Origin: Gnetum montanum
Taxonomy: Eukaryota; Streptophyta; Gnetopsida; Gnetales; Gnetaceae
DNA length: 33,303 nucleotides
Assembly: GCA_015680685.1 (NCBI GenBank)
Contig: MNCI01001945.1
Coordinates: 7,023 to 40,325, forward strand
Direction: 5' to 3'
Below, piece by piece: positions 1 through 8,940 of this stretch. A program made the position numbers and the translations under genes. Position 1 is the stretch's first letter, and every line of letters begins with the position of its first letter. The notes beneath the pieces are model-generated. The model was given only the letters and a program-made list of their open reading frames with translations. It ran no database searches and was not told the origin of the DNA.

Positions 1-592
1 CCTTGTGTGTTTGATGATTAATGTGACTTGGCAAATCTCATTCCAACTCCGGCCTCAAACCAACCACATCCAGTGACTTCGCATCAACACATTCGGTTAA
101 ACCATCCACTTGGACAACAAGAATGCACTCTCCAAGAGCCACCACCATTCCGACGAAACAAAGGAGAGAATGGGAAGTGAGAAGGGTCTTAGTTAGAGGG
201 AACACTTTGGGTTCCATAACCAGTGCTTGTAGCCCAATTTTATTCGTCTAAGGGGTGTGCTTTGAATTCTCACTTTGTTTTGGTTTTTTATTTTTTGTTT
301 TGTTTTGTGTTTTTATGCGTGAGAACCATACCATGCAAAGACTTGATTATTTTTATTGTCTTAGCTTCCGATAGTTGCGTAACATCGGAACGACAAGAAA
401 ACTCATGAAGAAACATTCAAGCATCCAAGAGAATGACCAATACAAAGGCATTTTTATCGGTGTGCTAATTCATCGTTATATAAAATTTTCTCTTGATTAA
501 CCCGAAGGTTCATTAAGGCTCACAACAATGTGAGTGATATCCGTTATGTTCTATTCGGTGCACAAACACTTAGTCCCTGGCAACGGTGCCAA
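1..592 (-). mobile_element. Internal 5' leader of a minus-strand Ty3/gypsy-type LTR retrotransposon, cut by the window edge
   Basis: This stretch lies inside the LTR at 593-1546 and starts, in the minus direction, with a primer-binding site. It therefore looks like the untranslated leader, and perhaps the first part, of an element whose body continues beyond the left edge. No convincing coding frame was found on either strand. The short open frames here are T-rich and have no recognisable domain. The related element at 17394-29339 has only about 130 bp between primer site and gag, so this leader is longer or decayed. Assignment rests on position relative to the LTR and primer site, not on protein homology. 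Confidence 0.5.
573..591 (-). other. Primer-binding site, tRNA-Asp type
   Basis: On the minus strand the bases read TGGCACCGTTGCCAGGGA, immediately inside the LTR. This closely resembles the TGGCGCCGTTGCCGGGGA class of sites complementary to plant tRNA-Asp. It fixes the element's direction as minus and marks the adjacent LTR as the 5' one. The same site, more diverged, occurs at 28363-28381. Confidence 0.7.
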
Positions 593-1546
593 TCATGAGT
601 GGCGAGGTACCCCTACACTCAACCATACAAACAAAGCATAGCACGTGCGATCTGGTCGAACTCCGTAAACTAAATGCCTAAACACCCCATGGAACACTTG
701 GGGTTAATCATTCGTTGTCTTCCTAGACTTACTTGTTGTTGTCACAGTGTATGGTTATGTAAGTACGAGGTATATGATTTTTATGGTCTTTTATGGTTTT
801 TCTCCTATGCTATCAAGGTGAAGGGTTGAGAGAGCTAACTAACTCTAACTAAGAACTAAGTCTAAATTAATTAGCGTCAGCATCCATTCCCAATTACCGT
901 ACACACCCTGAACTATGCAACTATGGCTACCAAATGCTAATCGTTACTGGGATCACCACACGTAATGCACGTCCTCAAAGTGGTCGTATTGAGGCACTTA
1001 ACTAGCCCAAACGTACTGAGCAGCCAATTCCTTAACTAGTCGTACACACCCGTAGATGCTCGTAATCAAGTCGTACTCATTCCGCATTCTAGGAGTTGAG
1101 GGTGAGAGAGACTAATCACGATGAGTAGTCGATTCCTTGATTAGCCATACACATTCGTCAATGCTCATAATCAAGTCATACGCATGCAGTGCTAATGCAG
1201 GTAATAAATAACATGTAATAAAACCTACTCCATGCACTACAAGGTTTATCCACAAAGCTTGTCTTTATTGCCATACACAACTTGCGTTAAGGTACAAAGC
1301 TGCTCGAATAAGGATCCGTTCACTTGGGGACTCCTACTGCAGGCACATGGAAAATATTCTATCTCTGGAGTGATCAAACTACCAAAGTTTCCCTACTTTA
1401 AGCCTAGGATAAGAAATGAGGGAAGTGTTGCCTCTTATTTATAGATTTGGTGGCTAACTGTGATATCGTGTACGCGATATCACAGGGGACGACACGATAT
1501 CGCAACGGCCGCAATATCACGGTGCATGTGATATCGTGTCTCATCA
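593..1546 (-). mobile_element. 5' LTR of the left-edge Ty3/gypsy-type element
   Basis: This 954-bp LTR is a diverged relative of the LTRs at 17394-18336 and 28383-29339. They share, in the same order, a start like TGAGTGGC-AGGTA, a middle block containing GGAAAATATTCTATCTCT (around 1350), a TATA-like CTATAAATAAG on the minus strand (1434-1444), and a TCATCA end. Next to the TATA box lies an array of GATATC-containing palindromes (1459-1540). The border with the primer site is clear. The outer border at 1546 is inferred from the TCATCA end, and no target duplication can be tested because the partner LTR is outside the window. Confidence 0.7.
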
Positions 1547-2504
1547 CAAGTCTATCCACAAATTAAAATAGTGGTTGTCTTTGGTTACGAGTGGTTGTCT
1601 TTCATTACAAATTAAAAGGGGAGTTATCCATTGAAAAGGAATTTGACCTTTCCACCTATTAACACTCTGCAAGTGTATCCACAACTTGAAAAATGGCTGG
1701 TCTTCCATCATGTATTAAAGGTGGTATCTACTTATTCCAACTTTGAAAGTCTACCCACAAACTTAAGGTGGTCGTTGTATTCTAGTTGAGTAGTAGTTGT
1801 ATTCTTGTTGCCCATTAAAAAGGGTATGACTTGTTTAAACTTCCCCAGCTATCCACAAAGTCAAGGTATATGGCCATCTGGTATGGGATTTAAAATATCG
1901 CATATGATGCCAAAGTAGTAGTTACCAACATGGTCCAAAAAGGATGGCAAAAATTAACGTGTTTGTAACTATTTTAAATAATAATTATGTGCTTGAAAAT
2001 ATGAATGGCAGGACAAATAATGAAAGAACAGAAAATGTAAAAATTGAATTTGTGCTTTAAACGTAAACCAAGATTAAAATTAAACACAACTCTCACACGT
2101 TCTATCACATCGCTTTCATTCATGGATAGGAAAAATGATAATTTTTCTTTGCATATTACATGACATGTAAACAATGATACAAATTATGGGGGCTTAAACT
2201 CATAGAAATTATGAAGGCTGTGCATAAGAGAAAAGGGAAACTTCAATTTACTATAAGAAACCATGTTTATGCGGAGTTAAGAGACCAGTCAATTGAGCTC
2301 AGCTCCACATGTAAACTAGCAAAGAACTCAACAAAGAACTCATACTCCTACCCATAGTAAACTAGCTACTTGTCAATTTACTTTGAGAAAATAACGAGTT
2401 TCACTTTTTCCAAGTTCAATTCCTAAAAAACCTCAAACTAAGATAGTAGCCCATCAACCCCCGACTCCCTTAGTAAGAAACCCTTTTAACTTTCATAATT
2501 ACCA
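1547..2504. other. No gene seen; imperfect repeats
   Basis: No supported coding sequence. From about 1550 to 1890 there are several imperfect copies of a phrase like TCTATCCACAAACTTAA followed by GGTGGTTGT. They start near 1551, 1625, 1675, 1749 and 1850 at irregular spacing. The rest is AT-rich. No LTR or primer site for the plus-strand gag relic at 2505 was recognised here. Confidence 0.5.
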
Positions 2505-4491
2505 TGACATACCAAAATCCTTTCAAAACATAAACCTGTTCTTTGATCCTAAAACCCCTACGAATGATGCCCGCCAACACATACAATGTTTTGAAACCTT
2601 ACTAGGGATCCACAACATTATACATAATGATGTGGTATGCAGGGTGTTTGTAACAACATTTAGGACCAAAGCAACCCAATGGTTCTTAATGCTTCCTGAT
2701 GCCTCTATTAACACATGACAAGAATTCAAAAACAAATTTTGGAATCAATTTGACAAATTTACTAGCCCTGTTATCGCATCAAGCAACTTTACCAGCCTAA
2801 GAAAGCTACCTGGGGAAAATGTTAGGGATTATAACCTTAGATTCCTTCATCAACTTGCCTATGTGCCAAATGAGATACGACCACAACCAGATGGTATCCT
2901 CAACTTCTATCTCTCTACCATTGATCCATTCTTCGCTTATGCTATCAAATTCAATCCCAACATAATGGAAATACAAGGTGCAATGTCAAAAGCTGTGGAA
3001 TTAGAGCAAATAACCCTTATGAACAGCATCCAAACCCAATTTGGAATGATGAGTGTTAGTAACCCTATGCAATCAAACCCACTCTTAACAACTTTTCAAA
3101 TGTCTAATGTTATGCCTCAAGCTGTTTCTCCCTTTCAATCAACTCAACCTTTAAGTAATTACTCACAAGGCCCCATGTCCTCTTCATTCTTACCATCCAA
3201 CATTGGTTTGAATGATGACCAATCAAAAGCCTTGATCCAATCCATTATAAACCCAAACAGAATATCAAATTCTGTTGAACCACAAATCCAAACTCAAAAT
3301 CAGAATACCCAAATACTCACTTCACTACAAAGACTATTCAATGAAGTGGTTGAGTTAAAGAGGAATAATAACAAAGGCCCTGTACAACTAGAAAAATCGA
3401 GTGAATTAATCAACGATGATTATTGTCGTCTTCATAATACAAGGCAACATTCTGAAAAGACTTGTCCTCAATTTATAGCATTGTATGGTGACAATACCCA
3501 AGGGTAACAAAATGGGAAAACCCCTATCATGGTCCTTAATGTACCTCATGAGACAGAAAATGAAGAGGTTTCCTCAAAACAAGTTATGGTAGGCAACCCT
3601 AACCCACACAACACTCGCTATCGCAAAATTGGTGACATTATGAATGCTACACAACAACAAATTAGGAACAATTCCTATACACCTTCAAACAGAAGAGTTC
3701 CTAGTCAAAATAATGCAAACAACCAATCCAAGTCATCCCAGGTAGTTGCCCCACAACGACCAAACCCCCCTTCTGTACTTAGAAGAGTTCCATCTCAATA
3801 ATAAGCCAAAGATGAACATAAGAATTATGATTTGGTTGAGGACTTAAAAAGAGTTAAAGCCAACATTTCGATGTATGACCTCATACACTTTAACGAAATG
3901 CAAGAAGTGATTCAGGATATGGTTCATATAGCTGTAGCTCAAAGAGAAAAATCTCCAATTCCCGAAAGGCAAGTTCACTTTTCAGAAAGTCCTAACACAT
4001 TATCAGTACAAAACGTGAATAATTCCATGTCTAGCAAAAAGGATCACCCCCCTTTCCTAACCACTTTGATTATTTTAGGGAAGAATGTCCATAACTGTTT
4101 AATGGATTCCGGTGCAACTATTAGTGTTATGCCTCTTGACATTTGTAACACCTTAGGAGCACAAATGATACCGCAAACTAAAAATGTGATTCAAGTTGAT
4201 GGATCTAACGTACCTGTGGTAGGGTTATTAAAAGGAGCAAACGTACAACTTAAACAATACCCTATATTTACATGTTATATGGATATCCTAGTAGTTGACA
4301 TGACACCCACATATGGTGTGATCTTATCTAGAACTTTTGGAGCTAAGTTTGGGGGCTTCTTTAGGTAGGATTTCTCAGAATTATTGATTATACCTAGGGA
4401 ACCCTTTTATAAGCAAGTGGTAACAACTTTTGATCAACAAACACATGGCTCAAATTTGAAAAATGAGCTCCAACCTGGTGACACTTGCTAA
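2505..4491 (+). pseudogene. Truncated Ty3/gypsy gag-protease relic
   Basis: A single plus-strand frame can be followed across this stretch, broken by in-frame stops near 2716, 3505, 3799 and 4366 but with no frameshift seen. The first part matches the retrotransposon gag core: an A-T-Q-W-F-L-M-L-P block, then E-F-K-N-K-F-W-N-Q-F and L-P-G-E-N-V-R-D-Y. A linker rich in Gln, Asn and Pro follows, with a Cys-His motif (CRLHNTRQHSEKTCPQF, about 3424-3474). The last part is an aspartic-protease-like domain with the active-site motif D-S-G-A-T (about 4105) and a later Y-G-V-I-L-S-R. The first stop sits where gag proteins usually have Trp (TGG to TGA). The frame ends in a stop near 4491 and no reverse transcriptase follows, so the 3' half is missing. 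It is not expressed as a full protein. Its 5' LTR was not found. Confidence 0.8.
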
Positions 4492-5061
4492 TCCATTATT
4501 CAGTCATCCATGCCACGAAACCTTTGCACATGACATGCTTGTTAACAGCGAACCCTGCAACATTTTTGCATGTCCTCCGCATGTGCTGAAACGAAAAACG
4601 AAAAAACAAAAGACTTTTCTCTCTGCGTGCGAGACAGTGTTTTGTCTGGTTAGTTGCGTAACTCATGGAGAATTGTGTACAGAGACGATTGTGTAATGTG
4701 TTACATGTACAATGACTGACTGGATTTGATTGATTGTGGAAAATTGTTACTCTACTCAAGAAAGCAAACAACAACGCGTATTCTGGTGCTGCCAGGATCC
4801 CAGCCATGGTCATAGTCCGACGATGATCCATCCATGCCAGTAGTACTTTGTTGCTTCCAACTTACAATCACAATTTACAAGGCGTGTTATGCATGCTCCA
4901 TCCATAACGATGATCCATCCATGCCAGTAGTACTTTGTTGCTTCCAACTTACAATCACAATTTACAAGGCGTGTTATGCACTTATGCATAATACACAGCT
5001 GTTGCAGAGAAAGCCTGGCTTTGGGTGTTTGGTTAATTGGCATCGCCGTTGGGGTTTCTGG
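4492..5061. promoter_or_regulatory. Upstream region of the SKU5-like gene
   Basis: This non-coding region of about 570 bp separates the retrotransposon relic from the TATA box of the SKU5-like gene. It holds an 87-bp-period tandem duplication (4821-4980). RY-like words (TGCATGC at 4890-4896 and TATGCATAA at 4983-4991) are seen. They are common by chance and are not evidence of a regulator. Open frames here on both strands have no recognisable domain and are probably fortuitous. Confidence 0.4.
4821..4980. repeat. Tandem duplication, period 87 bp, in the SKU5-like gene's promoter
   Basis: The block beginning CGATGATCCATCCATGCCAG at 4821 is repeated at 4908. The two copies match base for base over about 73 bp, to GTTATGCA at 4893 and 4980. 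The first copy carries about 14 further bases that were not duplicated, or were lost, in the second. It lies 80-240 bp upstream of the TATA box, so any protein-binding sites in it are now present twice. Confidence 0.9.
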
Positions 5062-5070
5062 CTATATAAT
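5062..5070 (+). promoter_or_regulatory. TATA box of the SKU5-like gene
   Basis: CTATATAAT at 5062-5070 is a strong plant TATA match. It lies about 112-120 bp upstream of the predicted start codon at 5182. Transcription would start roughly 25-35 bp downstream, giving a short leader of about 85 bases. No upstream ATG was seen between about 5095 and 5130; a short out-of-frame ATG occurs near 5130. Confidence 0.6.
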
Positions 5071-5181
5071 CCATAATCATCCCCCACTAACCTTCGCTCA
5101 GCTCAAATCAATCGCAACAGATTCATAGATTGTCCATCTTTCAGTGGGTGGATCTGTTACATTGTTCTCTGACTGCAAATC

Positions 5182-6915
5182 ATGGTCAGCATGGATCTGC
5201 AGCAGGGAAAGTTGGTGGTGAGTGCGATTCTTCTGCTTGCGCAGCTGCTGCTGATGCTTTTGGGTCACGCTTACGCAGAAGATCCATACAAATTCTTCAC
5301 CTGGAATGTCACCTGGGGCACCATTTCTCCTCTCGGGGTTCCGCAGAAGGGAATCCTGATCAACGGCATGTTTCCTGGGCCTGATGTATCGGTCACAACC
5401 AACAATAACATTGTTGTGAACGTCATCAACAACCTGGACGAGTACTTGCTTTTCACATGGCATGGAGTGCAGCAGAGGAGGAATTCGTGGCAAGACGGAG
5501 TGATGGGGACAAACTGCGGAATTCCGCCGGGCAAGAACTACACATACATATTCCAAGTGAAGGATCAGATCGGCACCTTCTTTTATTACCCATCAACGTA
5601 CTACCAGAGAGCCGCAGGGGGCTTCGGAGGCCTTTACATCCACAGCAGGGACCTCATTCCTGTACCATTCGATCCTCCTGCTGCCGAATTCACCTTTCTC
5701 ATCGGCGACTGGTACAAGACAAATCACTCGATTCTGAGCAGGATCTTGGATAGTGGTCGGCCTCTGCCTCCGCCGGATGGTATTCTGATCAATGGCCAAG
5801 TGGGTCCGAGATTGAATGTGACGGCAGGGAAAGTTTACAGACTGAGGATCGTAAATGTGGGATTGAGCAGCAGTTTGAATCTGAGGATCCAGGGCCACAC
5901 CATGCTACTGGTTGAAGCCGAAGGCACTCACACCAAACAAAACTCCTACGATTCTCTGGACATCCACGTCGCCCAATCGTGCTCGGTCTTAGTCACAGCA
6001 GATCAGATACCCAAGGAATACTCCATCATCGTGAGCCGTCGATTCAGCCACAGCAACGTCGCCATGAACGCCACTGCAACTCTGCACTACTCAGATTCAC
6101 AAGGCGTTGCCTTGGATGTGCCGTTTCCGCCTTCTCCTCCTGATACCGGTGACGCTGCCGACATCGAGTGGTCTATGAACCAGGCTAAATCCATTAGGAC
6201 AAATCTGACTGCGAGCGCGGCTCGTCCCAATCCGCAGGGGAGTTATCACTACGGCAAAATCAACATCACCAGAACCATCATTCTGCAGAACTCGGTGGAG
6301 TATTTTCAGGGCAAGCTCCGTTATGCGGTGAATGGCGTATCATTCAAAAGAGTGGCCACTCCTCTCAAATTGGCCGATTACTTCAACATCTCCGGCGTCT
6401 TTACTTTGGATTCAATTCCCGATCATCCCAGCAATAGTTCTGCTGCTCAGTTGGCCGTCTCTGTGTTGAAGGCCGATTACAAAAGGTTTGTGGAAATCGT
6501 TTTCGTGAACAAGGAAAGTTCTCTGCTGACATGGCATTTGGATGGCTATTCCTTCGTTGTGGTCGGCATGGACATTGGCGAGTGGAGCAACGAGAGCAGG
6601 AGCAGCTACAATAACTTCGATGGAGTGAGCCGAAGCACAGTTGAAGTTTATCCACACGGATGGACTGCAATTTTGCTGAGCTTGGACAATGTGGGAATGT
6701 GGAATGTTAGATCCACATTGTGGGACAGAGAATATCTCGGCCAGCAACTCTACATTCGCATCAGACCTAACACTGCCATTGTTGACCCAAGGGATGAGCT
6801 TCCTCCTCCACGTAATCTTCTGCTTTGCGGCCGTGCCGGATCACACGGTGAACAATCACCAGCAGCAAGTCCATCTCCTTCAAATGATTATGATGACCCA
6901 GCTCGCATTCTCTGA
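5182..6915 (+). CDS. SKU5-similar (SKS) multicopper-oxidase-like secreted glycoprotein, intronless
   Basis: The 577-residue protein belongs to the SKU5/SKS/Bp10 group, multicopper-oxidase relatives that act at the cell surface or in the wall, often during directional growth or in pollen. Residues 1-32 look like a signal peptide: a Leu-rich core, with cleavage likely after A-Y-A. Three cupredoxin-like domains follow. The first has T-W-H-G-V-Q-Q-R-R-N-S-W-Q-D-G (about 92-106) and Q-I-G-T-F-F-Y-Y-P-S. The second starts near F-L-I-G-D-W-Y (172). The third has H-L-D-G-Y-S-F-V-V-V-G-M-D (about 452) and S-L-D-N-V-G-M-W-N. The C-terminal HCHxxxH copper cluster of true oxidases is absent, as is usual in SKS proteins, so oxidase activity is unlikely. 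Many N-x-S/T sites suggest glycosylation. The C-terminus is Ser/Pro-rich with no membrane tail before the stop. The length is normal for the family. ATG 5182 is used because it is first in frame and precedes the signal peptide; 5191 is an alternative. No intron interrupts the frame, which is unusual for the family. Confidence 0.93.
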   Translation: MVSMDLQQGKLVVSAILLLAQLLLMLLGHAYAEDPYKFFTWNVTWGTISPLGVPQKGILINGMFPGPDVSVTTNNNIVVNVINNLDEYLLFTWHGVQQRRNSWQDGVMGTNCGIPPGKNYTYIFQVKDQIGTFFYYPSTYYQRAAGGFGGLYIHSRDLIPVPFDPPAAEFTFLIGDWYKTNHSILSRILDSGRPLPPPDGILINGQVGPRLNVTAGKVYRLRIVNVGLSSSLNLRIQGHTMLLVEAEGTHTKQNSYDSLDIHVAQSCSVLVTADQIPKEYSIIVSRRFSHSNVAMNATATLHYSDSQGVALDVPFPPSPPDTGDAADIEWSMNQAKSIRTNLTASAARPNPQGSYHYGKINITRTIILQNSVEYFQGKLRYAVNGVSFKRVATPLKLADYFNISGVFTLDSIPDHPSNSSAAQLAVSVLKADYKRFVEIVFVNKESSLLTWHLDGYSFVVVGMDIGEWSNESRSSYNNFDGVSRSTVEVYPHGWTAILLSLDNVGMWNVRSTLWDREYLGQQLYIRIRPNTAIVDPRDELPPPRNLLLCGRAGSHGEQSPAASPSPSNDYDDPARIL

Positions 6916-7656
6916 CTCATGAGCTTCTGCATCCTCTTCTCTCTTCTGCCCATTACATTCGTTATTATTGATTATTTCTCTTGGGCCTTCAGAATTGTTG
7001 TTGTTTATGGAGTGATTTCAGGTTTCTAACCTGAAACATGACTATTTGAACATAGTCAAACTATCGTGTGTGGGCGTGAATTAATTGATAAAGTTCAATT
7101 TCCTCTAAAATAAAAAATAAAAACAAAACAAAAAATGAGGAGCATGTTCGTTGGAAGTTCTTAAGTGTGATGGGGTTCGACAGCAATGCTCACCCTAACC
7201 TCTCTTGCCCCTTTTAAATTTAAGTTTCTAAAAAAAAAAAAAAAAGACCAAAGGAAAAATCTGAAAGTTGTGGCTTATTATGATCTAATATGAACTTTAC
7301 CTTGTCCTCATTAACTTCTGTTGAAGTCTCATGCTCCAAAAAGTCTACAATGCTCTTATTGTTACCTTGTGACAATATTGAGAGAGCTTAACTATATATA
7401 TATTTATATATATAATTACATATATATATCTATAGATCTTATTTAAAATAACAATAAATTATATATTTAGATTTTAATGGTTGTTTGGATGACCTATGTT
7501 GGTGTCTCTTTCGATTATTTGGTTATTTTGATCATGTTTAGAACATTATAGTTTACTTTCAAGTTTGCATTTCTTGTTTCATGTTGTTTTTGTTTCCCCA
7601 TTCTGTTGCATTTTCATTCAAAATTTTATGGTCCTTGCACTTGCATGCAATTTGTA
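6916..7656. other. 3' flank of the SKU5-like gene
   Basis: This holds the likely 3' UTR, with A-rich AATAAA-like words near 7106-7125 that could serve as a polyadenylation signal. A run of about 16 A lies near 7231-7246, and an AT/TATA microsatellite at about 7392-7432. From about 7480 onward the sequence leads into a polypurine tract and is probably the last internal part of the element whose LTR starts at 7670. No coding gene was seen. Confidence 0.45.
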
Positions 7657-7669
7657 GTTTGGGGGTAAG
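7657..7669 (+). other. Polypurine tract
   Basis: GTTTGGGGGTAAG lies directly before the TGTTGAGG start of the LTR at 7670. It has the form typical of plant Ty3/gypsy second-strand primers, which makes the LTR at 7670-8940 a plus-strand 3' LTR. Confidence 0.6.
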
Positions 7670-8940
7670 TGTTGAGGCCAACCTCACCCATGCTAGGCAT
7701 AGGGCCTTGACCAGTAATAACATAACAATTGCATTTTAAATTAGTTGCAAGGTTAGATATAGAGTTGTAGAGGTAATGTCCCCTAGAATTACAACTTGAT
7801 GTGTAAACCTCTATTGAGATGCTTCTGAGTTCATATAGTATTTGAATTTACACGGTGATTTTTTTGTGCTTATCCTTATTACCAGTAACAAGTGTCATCG
7901 ATTTTCTATATCAGAAGTTGTTATTCTATGCATTTCACACAGTTTCAAATGTCAAATATTGGTGGTGGCAGTTTTCCCGCGTAGTGTTTGGCATGGAAAA
8001 GGCAGTTGGTGGTTGATGGCAGTTAACAGAATCAAACGGTTTAGGGTTAAGATTTCTCCTACAGGGCCGCTATGAAGAGGGAGGGTAGCAAGAAATAGGG
8101 GGATGAAGAGGGAGGGCAGCAAGAAACAAGGGGCTAGGAATTGGCAACAAGGTCTGGTTGCCAATCTTTCTTTTTGAAACGCTTAGTGGCTAGTAGCACA
8201 TGTCCATTAGCAGCTGTTATTTGATTTTGTTCTTCTATTTTCTCTGCCCACATGCAACCCATCTTTTAGCCTCTTGTTGCTGTGAGTCGCAGATGATGGC
8301 CCTCTCTCTAGACGTTGGGGTCTTTGGCAGGCGGTAGAACATGATAGGAGCATGAAACGTGCGGCGAACATCAACAGCAGTCGCAGGCAGATTGCAGATG
8401 ATAGTGTGCATGCCCTGCAGTAGCAATTGCTGAACGACGATTTTTCTATTTTTTCAGATAGAAACTGACATGTTTCCTTTACTTTTTTTCTTTTCTACCA
8501 ACACAGCAAAGACCAACGCCCAACAGCGGTGGTGCCAGCATGGTCATAGGTGTAACCGACACTGGGCAGCGATCAGGGGCCTCTTCTAGGATGTTCAGCC
8601 TCTGTCTGGAGACCAGTGGCCGAATCTTCCTTCTGCATAGAACACCAGATAAATTTTAATTTTAATTTGAATTTTTGTTTTGTATTATTTATTTTACTCA
8701 AAAACTACACAAATGTTTAATTTTGATTTTTATATGTTTTTCGAAACATAACAGAATACTCCTAAAATTAAATTTAAGTTTCAATATTGTGTTTAAAATA
8801 TTATTATTATTGTTTTTTCACAGAACTCGTTCCAGAGACTATTCCTGGGTTTCCGTACCCATACAGGAGGTGCCCTAGTTGATAGTCTCCTAAAACGAGT
8901 TTTCACGGGTGTTTGTGTGTCCAAAATTTACGCATCAACA
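7670..8940 (+). mobile_element. LTR of a plus-strand retrotransposon
   Basis: This stretch of about 1.27 kb begins TGTTGAGG after a polypurine tract and ends CATCAACA, giving matching inverted ends. Its last 115 bp or so align, inverted, with 31817-31920. The shared words include GAGACTATTCCTGGGTTTCC and CCAAAATTTA followed by GCA(T/C)CAACA. Its first 50 bp weakly match the far end of the same right-hand copy. No primer-binding site follows 8940, so this is a 3' or solo LTR, not a 5' one. Short open frames inside it on both strands are not convincing genes. Confidence 0.6.

Noticed and set aside
4496-5043. Minus-strand open frames upstream of the SKU5-like gene.
   Set aside because: They include the tandem duplication translated twice and have no recognisable domain; they look fortuitous.
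7231-7246. A16 tract as proof that the SKU5-like gene is a retrocopy.
   Set aside because: No flanking target duplication was found, and A-runs are frequent in this AT-rich sequence; kept only as a possibility.
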